Positions 54,861 to 64,000 of a stretch of DNA of 64,000 bases are shown one piece after another. A program made the position numbers and the translations under genes. The notes below the pieces were generated by a model that saw nothing but the letters and a program-made list of their open reading frames with translations, was not told the origin of the DNA and did not search any database. The DNA comes from Deltaproteobacteria bacterium (GTDB lineage: Bacteria > Desulfobacterota > DSM-4660 > Desulfatiglandales > Desulfatiglandaceae). The stretch's first letter is position 1. Each line of letters begins with the position of its first letter. The DNA is taken from the NCBI GenBank assembly GCA_019307945.1, contig JAFDIS010000006.1:1-64000 (forward strand). Direction: 5' to 3'.

Positions 54861-57800
54861 TCAGGAGGCCAGGACCTCCTCCAAAAGTTGTTCCAGGTAC
54901 GCCTGGTCTCGATAAGGGCTGTCCGCGGCGTTTGAGGGGCACACCGAGATACAATTGCCGCACCCCTTGCAGAGGGCTTCGTCCACCACTGCGTGCCAAC
55001 CGCCCACGGCGTTTCTTTCGAATGTTATGGCCTGGTAGGGGCAGACGTTGAAGCACCTGCCGCAGCCCCTGCAGACCGCTTCGTTCACCACCACGGTGTA
55101 TCCCTTGCTCTGTCTGGGGCCACGCGGCATCACTGCGGCGGCCAGGACCGCGGCGGCGGCCCCCTTTTTTCTTTCCGAAACGGGCAGATCCGGCGGGGCC
55201 GCCAGGAAAAGTCCGGAGATGGATGTCGCGCCGGGGGTCAAGAACGGCACACCCGTCACCCCCTTTTTCTGCATGGCGGCGTTCACAGCGCTTCCCTTGA
55301 GGCCCTCCTGGGGGTAATAGGGGATCTTGCGCCGAAAACGTTCTCCCACGATCACGGCACCCACCTGCAGGGTCTGAGCCCGCCCGTTTGAGTCGATGAA
55401 GACCTGAAAGTCCCCCAGCGTGCCGCTGAGGCCCTTGACCGTCGCATCCCTGAACAGGAGGATGTTGGGGTGTGAAAGCCCCTGGTTCCGCCTGTTGCCG
55501 GGAGAGCCGAACAGAAAGACCTCGAGACCTGCTTCGGCCAGGGTCAAAGCGCAGGTGAGAGCCGATTCCGATTCGCCCACCACGGCGGTGGTAAAATTAT
55601 AGATCCTCGCCGGCGTGGGCAGGGGTTTGAGCCTCCGCGCCCGATTCACCGACCGTTCGATGAGACCCTGAAACCGGTTGTGGGCCGCGTCCGGGTCCGT
55701 TCCAAGGAGCCTCAGGGCCTCGCCCCGCACGTTGCAGGTCTCCACCATTGATCGGCTGATGCCCGTCCCCCGAAAGAGCCCTTCCTTCAAGCGGCTGCGC
55801 TGGTCCGTGCAGGCGCTGCAGACAAAGTCCAACGGACAGCACACGCAGGAGGCCAGCACCAACCGGGTGAGGCCCTTTTCACGAACCGCCCTCAGAATTG
55901 CCGAATATCCCTCCGGAACGCAGGCCGCGGAAAGGATCTGGCTGTGGACCACGTCATCCCGTCCCTCGAGTCCCAGCACATAGGATTCCATCTCTTCGGA
56001 CCAGCCCAGGCTGTCGTTGCAGCGGCACACGAAGACCCCCACTCGGATCTCGGGTGAGAGGTGGGGGTCGGGGGGTGAGAAGGAAAACCCCCGCCCTTTA
56101 GGCCGCACGGATGTGCCGCTCAGCAGAACCATGGCCTGGGCGGCGGCTGCGTATCCCCTGCAGATCATGGCATAGACGTCGGGCTTGGCGGCCTTGGGGC
56201 CGTACGCACGAATCACGTCCTCCCCTTTGACCGGGGGTACGGCATGAGGGTCGGCTATGATCACAACGCCCGCATGTTCGGCCGTGTGCACGGTGTCTTC
56301 CGCGTGGTTGATAGCGCCCACCGGTCCGCAGACCTCGGCGCAGAGCAGGCATTCTGCGCAGAGCCCGCACTGCAGGCACCTTTCCGCTTCCTGGAGGACC
56401 TGGGATTCGCTGAGGCCCAAAGCCACTTCGGAGAAGTTGTCGCACCGTGCCCCCGGTTGGCGTTCGGGCATGGTGGGTCGATGAAGCGAAGGGATGTCCG
56501 GGGGGATTTCCGAGAAATCCCGATCCTTCGGCCGCAGCGGCGTTGATTCCGCAGGTTCGTCCCCGGCCAATGACCGGTGGACCGCGAGTGCGGTGGCCCG
56601 ACCCGAGGCCATGGCCTCCACGACTGAAGAGGGCCCCCTGGTTGCGTCCCCTGCGGCAAAGACCCCCGGCGGACCCGCGCTCATCTCCTCATCCACGGCG
56701 ATCAGGCCTCTGGTCGTGACCGAAAGGTTTCCGCTCGATCGGTCATAAGGGCCTTTCTGGCCGATGGCCACCAGGGCCCGGTCGAAGGCCAACTCGAAAG
56801 GTCGCGCCCCCTGGACTTTCACCGGCCAGGGAATACCGTTTTCATCAGGAGGCCCAGGTTCCGTGGGCGTGCAGCGGAGGCGCTCCAGCCGGCCGTCACG
56901 GCCCAGGAAGGCCACCACCTGGGTCCTGTCCACTATCCTGATTCCCTCTTCGCGGGCACCGCGAAGTTCTTCTTCGTCCGCGGGGATGAGGTCCTCGGGA
57001 AACCAGGACAGGATCGTAACCCTGGCCCCCATCCGCCGCACCGACCGGGCCAGATCAAAGGCCGCATTCCCATCCCCGATGACCGCGACCTCTTCTTCGA
57101 TCCGTTCCACCTCTTCACGGTAGAGCCGCTGAAGAAGAGAAAGGCAGCCTTCCACGCCCTCGAGTTCTTCCCCGGGTACCCCCAAAGGGCGATCCTCCCA
57201 GGTGCCGGTTGCCAGGACCACGGCGTCGTAACGGTCCCGGAGCTCCTGGAGCCCTCCCTGGAAATCCACCGGTTGTCCCAGCAGAAACTTTACTCCCAGC
57301 CCTTCGATGTGGGCCAGTTCGACCTCCAGGATCTCGCGGGGCAGCCTGTGCTTTCCAATGCCGTAGCGCAGCAGTCCGCCCGCCCGTTCCTCTTTTTCAT
57401 ATACCTCTACTTCATAGCCCAGGCGGGCAAGGTCAGCGGCGGCGGCAAGGCCCGCAGGACCCGAGCCCACCACGGCGATCTTGCCTTCCCTTCGGGGAGA
57501 CGGTGAGGTCTCCACGGCGGGCGGGTGCTCCAGTTCGTAATCGGCAAGGAAGCGCTTGATGTGACGGATGGCCACCGGATCGTCTAGTTCTCCCCTCCTG
57601 CAGGCATCTTCACACGGATGGGTGCATACCCTGCCGCAGATCCCAGGCAGGACATTGTCCCTCCGGACCACCTCCAGGGCCTCCCGGTATCGGCCGGCAC
57701 GGGCCAGGGCGATGTAGGCCTGGGCGTTTACTCCAAGGGGGCAGCTCTCCTGGCAGGGCGGCTTGCGCCGCTTGTCTATCACCGGACGCCCGGGCAGGCT

Positions 57801-58214
57801 CCTGCGGCCGTTGGAGATGATGGGCCTGGTCCCGTCCGGCGTGTGCACCGGGCAGGCCTCCACGCATTTGCCGCACAGCGTGCAACGATCCGGATCCACG
57901 TAGGTGGGCTCCAGCTCCAGGTGGGCCCGAAATCCCTGGGGGGTGTGCTTGAGTTTCGTCACCCGGGCCGGCAGGAGCGTACGGATGTCAGGGTTTCGGA
58001 GGATTCTCAGGAGCGCAGAACGTTGTGCGAAGTTCAGGGACAGTCCGGAGGCCAGTCTCCATTCCTCCCTGGCCAGTTTGCGGTCCAGGTCCGGCTCCGG
58101 ATCCGTCAGGGTCACCGGGATTCCCAGTTCCCCCAGTTTGCTCACTGCGGCGATTCCTGCGGGCGTTGCACCCACCACCAGGACCCTGTGCAGGCGGTTC
58201 TTCGGCCGTTTCAT
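54861..58214 (-). CDS. Giant GltD-type NAD(P)H and HdrA-like flavin/iron-sulfur fusion protein
   Basis: The 1117-aa protein has an N-terminal FAD-like Rossmann domain (1-100), a ferredoxin cluster (C111-C121) and a GltD N-terminal iron-sulfur domain (about 150-225, CQESCPLG, CGRVC). Next come FAD (GSGPAG, 250) and NAD(P) (GDGNAAFDLA, about 378) domains, a cluster region (CLQCGLCAECLLCAEVCG), an HdrA-like domain (VGVFVCRCN, ASCVCCPLDFVCSAC) and two C-terminal clusters (CRGCGRCFNVCP, CKGCGNCISVCP). The likely role is NAD(P)H or ferredoxin entry to the complex. It starts 2 bp after korC. Confidence 0.88.
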   Translation of the reverse strand: MKRPKNRLHRVLVVGATPAGIAAVSKLGELGIPVTLTDPEPDLDRKLAREEWRLASGLSLNFAQRSALLRILRNPDIRTLLPARVTKLKHTPQGFRAHLELEPTYVDPDRCTLCGKCVEACPVHTPDGTRPIISNGRRSLPGRPVIDKRRKPPCQESCPLGVNAQAYIALARAGRYREALEVVRRDNVLPGICGRVCTHPCEDACRRGELDDPVAIRHIKRFLADYELEHPPAVETSPSPRREGKIAVVGSGPAGLAAAADLARLGYEVEVYEKEERAGGLLRYGIGKHRLPREILEVELAHIEGLGVKFLLGQPVDFQGGLQELRDRYDAVVLATGTWEDRPLGVPGEELEGVEGCLSLLQRLYREEVERIEEEVAVIGDGNAAFDLARSVRRMGARVTILSWFPEDLIPADEEELRGAREEGIRIVDRTQVVAFLGRDGRLERLRCTPTEPGPPDENGIPWPVKVQGARPFELAFDRALVAIGQKGPYDRSSGNLSVTTRGLIAVDEEMSAGPPGVFAAGDATRGPSSVVEAMASGRATALAVHRSLAGDEPAESTPLRPKDRDFSEIPPDIPSLHRPTMPERQPGARCDNFSEVALGLSESQVLQEAERCLQCGLCAECLLCAEVCGPVGAINHAEDTVHTAEHAGVVIIADPHAVPPVKGEDVIRAYGPKAAKPDVYAMICRGYAAAAQAMVLLSGTSVRPKGRGFSFSPPDPHLSPEIRVGVFVCRCNDSLGWSEEMESYVLGLEGRDDVVHSQILSAACVPEGYSAILRAVREKGLTRLVLASCVCCPLDFVCSACTDQRSRLKEGLFRGTGISRSMVETCNVRGEALRLLGTDPDAAHNRFQGLIERSVNRARRLKPLPTPARIYNFTTAVVGESESALTCALTLAEAGLEVFLFGSPGNRRNQGLSHPNILLFRDATVKGLSGTLGDFQVFIDSNGRAQTLQVGAVIVGERFRRKIPYYPQEGLKGSAVNAAMQKKGVTGVPFLTPGATSISGLFLAAPPDLPVSERKKGAAAAVLAAAVMPRGPRQSKGYTVVVNEAVCRGCGRCFNVCPYQAITFERNAVGGWHAVVDEALCKGCGNCISVCPSNAADSPYRDQAYLEQLLEEVLAS

Positions 58215-58216
58215 GG

Positions 58217-58816
58217 TCAGGCCCCCGTCTTCCCGGAGGCCTTCTTCCGGCGGCCCTTCAGCAAGGCGGCGCCATGGTCGAAACCCTTGTTGAAAGCAGT
58301 GATGTTCATCTCTTCCGTTCCTTTGGGTACCGATTCCGCCACCGCATCCCGGGCCGCCCGGGGGGAGACCACCCCGGTCACTGAAGTCAAGAACCCCAGC
58401 ATGATGATGTTGGCCATCATCTTGCGGCCCAGTTCCTCGGCCATGCGGGTGGCCGGGATGGCGAAACGGGGGCGGTCATCCTCCCCCATGCGGACCAGGT
58501 CCCGGTCTATGAGGAGCGTACCTTCTTCGCGCAGCAGGCCGCCGAACTTCTCATACCCACCCTGCGACATACACACGAGGATATCCGGGTTTCTCACGTA
58601 CGGATATGGAATGGGACTGTCTGAAATGGTGACCTGGGCGCTGCAGGCGCCGCCTCTGGATTCGGGTCCGTAGGATTGGACCAGGGTGCTTTCACGATGG
58701 TCCCCCAGGGTGGCGGCCTTTCCCAGGATGCGGCCCGCCAGGATGATGCCCTGGCCCCCGAAACCGGTGATGATGATCTCCGTTTTTTCTGCTTTTCCTT
58801 TCTCTGTCTCCGTCAT
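58217..58816 (-). CDS. korC: 2-oxoacid:ferredoxin oxidoreductase, gamma subunit
   Basis: The 199-aa subunit shows ITGFGGQGIILAGRILGKAA (POR gamma-domain loop), ESRGG and LLIDRDLV. It forms part of the CoA-dependent decarboxylase that produces reduced ferredoxin. ATG 58816 follows a GA-rich ribosome site, and longer upstream reading is unsupported. Confidence 0.92.
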   Translation of the reverse strand: MTETEKGKAEKTEIIITGFGGQGIILAGRILGKAATLGDHRESTLVQSYGPESRGGACSAQVTISDSPIPYPYVRNPDILVCMSQGGYEKFGGLLREEGTLLIDRDLVRMGEDDRPRFAIPATRMAEELGRKMMANIIMLGFLTSVTGVVSPRAARDAVAESVPKGTEEMNITAFNKGFDHGAALLKGRRKKASGKTGA

Positions 58817-58890
58817 GGGCGAAACTCTTTCCCTCTCCCTCCCTTCCCAACCCTTTCGGGCGCCGGGTGGGACGTGCCGCTCCCCGGGCC

Positions 58891-59748
58891 TCAGGCGGCC
58901 TTTTCCTCGTCGGCCGGTTCCATCGGGGGTCGGCAAGTGCGGTCATAACTCTCGACGCAGGTGGGCCGCTCCGTGTCCACGAACTTCCCCAGGATTATGG
59001 CGCGATCAAAGTCGATCTGGAGCCGGGTCGGGTCTGCGTCGTTCATGATGATCGATTTTTCCTGGTAGGCGCGCAGGGTGTCCATAGGTCTCTGGCGGTT
59101 TCTGCGACCGTAGTTGACCGGGCACGGGGCGAGGACCTCAATGAAGGAAAAGCCCTTTTTCACGAGCCCCTCTTCGATGGATTCGGTCAATTCCCTGCTG
59201 TGCAGGATGGTCCAGCGCGACACGTAGGTGGCCCCAGATGCAAAGGCCAGGAGCGGCAGGTTGAAAGGCGCCTCCGGGTTGCCCACCGGCGTGGTGGTGG
59301 TCTTGCTTCCCGAGGGAGTCGTGGCCGCAACCTGCCCTCCCGTCATGCCGTAATTGAGGTTGTTGACGCAGACCACGGTAAGATCCACGTTCCTTCGCGC
59401 CGCATGGATGAAGTGATTGCCGCCGATGGCGAAAAGGTCTCCGTCTCCGCTGAATACCACCACGTTTAGTTCCGGCCTGGCCAGCTTCATGCCCGTTGCA
59501 AAGGGGATCGCCCTGCCGTGGGTCGTGTGGTAGGAATCGAGTTTCACGTACCCCGCCCCCCTTCCGGAGCACCCTATCCCGGATACCATGGCGGTGCGCT
59601 CCAGGTCGATGCCGCTGGCCTTCATGGCCATGAGACATGCGGAAAAGGCCGTCCCTATACCGCATCCCGGACACCAGATGTGGGGGATGCGGTCCGTACG
59701 GAGTAGGTCGTCCAACGGATGATGGGAACCCTTGGCGCTCTTGCTCAT
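58891..59748 (-). CDS. korB: 2-oxoacid:ferredoxin oxidoreductase, beta subunit (TPP-binding)
   Basis: The 285-aa subunit has IWCPGCGIGTAF, HGRAIPFATGMKLARPEL, the TPP/Mg motif GDGDLFAIGGNHFIHA, and NNLNYGMTGGQ. Its cysteines (C26, C29, C60) serve an iron-sulfur cluster in the family. The KorB family is closest to 2-oxoglutarate enzymes, but other 2-oxoacids are possible. Confidence 0.95.
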   Translation of the reverse strand: MSKSAKGSHHPLDDLLRTDRIPHIWCPGCGIGTAFSACLMAMKASGIDLERTAMVSGIGCSGRGAGYVKLDSYHTTHGRAIPFATGMKLARPELNVVVFSGDGDLFAIGGNHFIHAARRNVDLTVVCVNNLNYGMTGGQVAATTPSGSKTTTTPVGNPEAPFNLPLLAFASGATYVSRWTILHSRELTESIEEGLVKKGFSFIEVLAPCPVNYGRRNRQRPMDTLRAYQEKSIIMNDADPTRLQIDFDRAIILGKFVDTERPTCVESYDRTCRPPMEPADEEKAA

Positions 59749-59822
59749 CTTGTTTGCTCCTCTCCCTTGCCGGGGAACGTCACGAAAGCCGGGGGGGTGA
59801 AGCCCCCGCCTTTTTCAGTTTT

Positions 59823-60980
59823 TCAGGTCCTTCCACTGATCCGCTTGAGCATGTCCACCACGCTTTCTGGCGGGATGATGGTGCCTCCCGGGTGCCCGAC
59901 CAGATATGCCGGGGCCCTGCCTCCCGCGCAGCGCTCCACTTCCAGGTGCATCTGACCCAGGTTGATTTCCACGGTCACGAAGCCCTTGACGCGCCCGGCC
60001 AGGGCGCGGATCTTTTCTTCCGGGAAGGGCCAGGGGGTCACCAGCCGCAGGAGACCGGCCCGGATCCCCAATTCCCTTGCCTCGTCCACCGCAGCCAGGC
60101 TCGTCCTTGCTGAGACACCGTAAGAGACCAGGACGAAATCCGCATCATCCAGCCGATACGCTTCGGTCCGAATGATATCCTCGCGATTGTTCCGGATCTT
60201 GCCCATGATGCGATCCATCATTTCCGCCTGCGCCTCCACCGTCATGACGGGATATCCCCGTTCGTCGTGGGTCAGCCCGGTCACGTGGATGCGGTAGCCC
60301 TCGCCCGCCGCGGCCATGGGGGCCACGCCGCGGGGGCCTGGCTTGTAGGGCAGAAACCGGTCCTTTCTCCCCTTGGCCCTGGGCCTGGACACCGTTTTGA
60401 TCGCCTTGGCCGGGGGTATCACCACTCTCTCGCTCAGGTGGCCTATGATTTCGTCGGTCATGACCAGCACCGGCACGCGATAGGTCTCGCTCAGGTTGAA
60501 GGCCTCGATGGTGAGGTGGAAACACTCCTGGGGCGAGGCCGGCGCCAGGGCGATGAGGTCGTAGTGGCCGTGGGAACCCCACCGGGCCTGCATCATGTCT
60601 CCCTGGGCGCCCTGGGTGGGGAGACCGGTGGACGGGCCTGCGCGCTGCACGTTGACCAGGACGCAGGGGGTTTCCGTGCATACGGCAAGGCCCAGGTTTT
60701 CCATCATGAGACTGAAACCCGGCCCCGAAGTGGCTGTCATGCTCTTGACCCCTGCGCAGGAGGCCCCCACCACGGCGGCCATGGCGGCGATTTCGTCCTC
60801 CATCTGGATGAAGGTACCCCCTACCTGGGGCATCCTTTCGGCAATGCGTTCGGCGACCTCCGTGGCGGGCGTGATCGGGTAGCCGGCGAAGAATCGACAT
60901 CCCGCGGCCAAGGCCCCTTCGGCTGCCGCCTCGTCTCCCGTCATGAAATGTTCACCTGTGAGCACGGCGGGTTTCGTCAT
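59823..60980 (-). CDS. korA: 2-oxoacid:ferredoxin oxidoreductase, alpha subunit
   Basis: The 385-aa subunit has the opening TGDEAAAEGALAAGCRFFAGYPITPATEVAE, ATSGPGFSLMMENLG and RAGPSTGLPTQ, diagnostic of the alpha chain that binds the 2-oxoacid. It lies in the order korD-A-B-C. Confidence 0.95.
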   Translation of the reverse strand: MTKPAVLTGEHFMTGDEAAAEGALAAGCRFFAGYPITPATEVAERIAERMPQVGGTFIQMEDEIAAMAAVVGASCAGVKSMTATSGPGFSLMMENLGLAVCTETPCVLVNVQRAGPSTGLPTQGAQGDMMQARWGSHGHYDLIALAPASPQECFHLTIEAFNLSETYRVPVLVMTDEIIGHLSERVVIPPAKAIKTVSRPRAKGRKDRFLPYKPGPRGVAPMAAAGEGYRIHVTGLTHDERGYPVMTVEAQAEMMDRIMGKIRNNREDIIRTEAYRLDDADFVLVSYGVSARTSLAAVDEARELGIRAGLLRLVTPWPFPEEKIRALAGRVKGFVTVEINLGQMHLEVERCAGGRAPAYLVGHPGGTIIPPESVVDMLKRISGRT

Positions 60981-61005
60981 TCGTCATCCTCGTCTGGTCC
61001 CGGCA

Positions 61006-61275
61006 TCAGGATTCCCCGGTCTGCACTTCCACGGAATAGATGGCAAACTCCGGGCAGATGATTTCGCAAAAGTGGCAGTTGACGCATTCTTCTTCCTTTG
61101 CCACCTCGGGGGGATGATATCCTTTGGCGTTGAATTCTTTTGAAAATTGAAGGACTTTTTTGGGGCAGAACTCGATGCAGTATCCGCAGCCCTTGCAGCG
61201 ATCAGCCAGGATGTACACCTCTCCCCGGGGGACCTCGATCTCATCCGAATCCAATGGAATACGCCAGAGTGTCAT
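61006..61275 (-). CDS. korD: 2-oxoacid:ferredoxin oxidoreductase, delta subunit (ferredoxin)
   Basis: The 89-aa protein has two [4Fe-4S] motifs (CKGCGYCIEFCP and CVNCHFCEIICP). ATG 61275 has AGGACGAG upstream; the reading frame further up has no ribosome site. First gene of the operon, about 45 bases after the promoter start. Confidence 0.92.
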   Translation of the reverse strand: MTLWRIPLDSDEIEVPRGEVYILADRCKGCGYCIEFCPKKVLQFSKEFNAKGYHPPEVAKEEECVNCHFCEIICPEFAIYSVEVQTGES

Positions 61276-61327
61276 AATCTCGTCCTGGTCGGGTATTTCG
61301 GAACAAATAGGTTTCCAAAGGCGCAAA

Positions 61328-61355
61328 TTTATACCAGGAGATATAAGTATGTCAA
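61328..61355 (-). promoter_or_regulatory. Sigma-70-type promoter of the kor-hdr operon
   Basis: On the minus strand, TTGACA (61355-61350) and TATAAA (61333-61328) are 16 bp apart. This is a strong match, with start near 61321 and a leader of about 46 bases. Confidence 0.7.
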
Positions 61356-61651
61356 GGTCAATCGCGGTTCGAAATCCCGGTTTTGAAAGAAACCGGCCTC
61401 TTTTTCCGGGGAGAGTCTTCGAAAAGAGGATTTTGAGAGCTCTGTTTAGCGGATATTTGCATATGCGTTTGAGGCTGATAAAGGAAATAGTGGCCTGGCG
61501 CAACGAAAAATTCCGATCTTCCCATAGACACCCCCCTCAAAAAAAAGGGGGAGTCACGGAGAGTGATTTCTTTCCAGGGTTCATGCTTCCCCCTTTTTTC
61601 AGCCTGCCAACATCCCACACCTTGAAGCACCACCACGGACCTTGAAAGCGA

Positions 61652-61680
61652 TTGACATCTCGTAGTTTTTCCGTTAACAA
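61652..61680 (+). promoter_or_regulatory. Sigma-70-type promoter of purA
   Basis: TTGACA (61652-61657) and TAACAA (61675-61680) are 17 bp apart; the leader would be about 75 bases. Confidence 0.6.
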
Positions 61681-61731
61681 ACAACTGGCTCTTGCCTGAG
61701 ACGAGAGACCCGGCGCCCCTTGCCGGCATGA

Positions 61732-63057
<1,326 letters not shown>

Positions 63058-63364
63058 GGGCGCGCCCCTGGTTTAAGGGGCACGTCCATGTGGCGACCGG
63101 AGGGTTCGGGCGGAGCAGATTCCAGGAGGGCTTGAGGGCGGGTCGGGTGACCCGCCCGTCTGTTTTGTGGGATCCCGGGGAGAAAGGGACAAGCCCCGGC
63201 CCTTATTCGTCATGAGCCCTTGTCATGACATGGGAAACAAGGCCTCCCAAAAAGAACGGCCACGGGCATTTCCGCCCGTATGTCGAGGATATTTCTCGAT
63301 CGCGGCACGCTATGCGGGATCTGGTCCTCCAACTGCAATAGATTGCCGGTGAGACTGGTGGGAA
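63058..63364. other. Intergenic region between purA and mnmG
   Basis: It contains the purA terminator (63136-63166). The remaining 200 bases before mnmG include no promoter I would defend and no small gene. Confidence 0.6.
63136..63166 (+). terminator. Rho-independent terminator after purA
   Basis: GGGCGGGTC (63136-63144) and GACCCGCCC (63149-63157) form a perfect 9-bp stem with a GGGT loop, followed by GTCTGTTTT. Confidence 0.8.
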
Positions 63365-64000
63365 ATGACGACCAGGGTGGAGAAACAATACGACGTTATC
63401 GTGGTGGGCGCCGGCCACGCGGGGTGCGAGGCGGCCCTGGCCGCCGCACGGATGGGACATCTCACGCTTCTGCTCACCATCAACCTGGATCACGTGGCCG
63501 CCATGAGTTGCAATCCGGCCATAGGCGGGCTCGCCAAAGGGCATCTCGTCAAGGAGATCGACGCCCTGGGAGGTGAGATGGCCCGTAACGCGGATGAAAC
63601 GGCCATCCAGTTTCGCAGGCTCAATACGCGAAAGGGCCTGGCCGTTCAGGGCTCCAGGACCCAGAACGACCGAGACCTCTATCGCCGGCGCATGAAGTTG
63701 GTCCTAGAGCGGCAGGAACGCCTGGACTTGCGCCAGGCCATGGTGGAGCGTCTCCTGGTCCGGGACGGCCGGGTGTGGGGCGTGGAGACCCGGCTCCATG
63801 AGCAGTTCCCGGGAAAAACGGTGATCCTCACCACGGGCACGTTCCTGCGCGGTCTGATCCACATCGGCCTCCAGCGGTTCCCCGCCGGCAGGCTGGGGGA
63901 TCCCCCCTCAGACACCCTTTCCCGGCAGTTGGCGGAGCTGGGATTCCGGCTTGGCCGGCTCAAGACCGGCACCACGCCCAGGCTCAACGGCCGGACCATC
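63365..64000 (+). CDS. mnmG: tRNA uridine-5-carboxymethylaminomethyl modification enzyme, N-terminal part
   Basis: The reading frame is open to the window end (212 codons). It has the FAD motif YDVIVVGAGHAGCEAALAAA, MSCNPAIGGLAKGHLVKEIDALGG and LRGLIHIG, which are those of MnmG/GidA; with MnmE it modifies U34 of tRNAs. ATG 63365 is preceded by GGTGGG. Confidence 0.97.
   Translation, partial: MTTRVEKQYDVIVVGAGHAGCEAALAAARMGHLTLLLTINLDHVAAMSCNPAIGGLAKGHLVKEIDALGGEMARNADETAIQFRRLNTRKGLAVQGSRTQNDRDLYRRRMKLVLERQERLDLRQAMVERLLVRDGRVWGVETRLHEQFPGKTVILTTGTFLRGLIHIGLQRFPAGRLGDPPSDTLSRQLAELGFRLGRLKTGTTPRLNGRTI

Overview
The window looks like chromosome of a high-GC, Gram-negative anaerobe, most likely a Desulfobacterota (Deltaproteobacteria) sulfate reducer or syntroph. 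This is inferred from gene content: LptD (outer membrane), HdrA/MvhD/HdrD electron-transfer proteins with a 2-oxoacid:ferredoxin oxidoreductase, a candidate selenocysteine codon, sigma-54 promoters, MglA/Roadblock and PATAN-type signalling proteins, and a PEP-CTERM protein. No phage, insertion sequence or CRISPR array was seen.

Layout. 1-143: 5' end of a methyltransferase gene (minus strand). 453-15913: a signalling block. A hybrid histidine kinase and a sigma-54-dependent response regulator come first, then a -24/-12 promoter (3676-3690) preceded by two GTTC-N8-GAAC palindromes, then a tightly coupled operon of two more hybrid kinases, a REC-PAS kinase, an HD-GYP regulator, an HDOD protein, a REC-PAS protein and small partners. 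15976-22561 (minus): serA, a kinase-fold-like protein, a B12/radical-SAM/TPR protein, a sigma-54 activator and a PEP-CTERM protein with its own -24/-12 promoter. 22914-40885: mostly housekeeping genes (Ca/cation exchanger, UvrD-type helicase, MaoC hydratase, folC, lptD, uppP with a DUF368/PopT transporter, an unusual phosphofructokinase, a glcD-like oxidase, recR, ybaB, dnaX, two tRNA-Ser, tadA, an HNH protein).

41067-48406: a nine-gene plus-strand operon behind a near-perfect sigma-54 promoter. It encodes a Roadblock/LC7 protein, an MglA-type GTPase, a Cache-HAMP receptor with no output domain, a REC-PATAN regulator, a second Roadblock-like protein, a TPR-PilZ protein and three proteins I cannot name. 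There is no kinase and no methyl-accepting domain. This is the better candidate for an undescribed signalling system.

48413-50441: a SAM hydroxide adenosyltransferase (minus) and folD (plus). 50652-61355 (minus): an operon joining KorDABC to three large HdrA/MvhD/HdrD/GltD-type fusion proteins. The last, HdrA-MvhD, is interrupted by an in-frame TGA at the position of a conserved HdrA cysteine, and a hairpin with a GGUC loop follows at bacterial-SECIS distance, so I read it as one selenoprotein gene. The operon probably couples ferredoxin from 2-oxoacid oxidation to NAD(P)H and disulfide or quinone-side carriers through flavin-based bifurcation or confurcation. This is the most striking metabolic feature. 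61765-64000: purA, a terminator and the start of mnmG.
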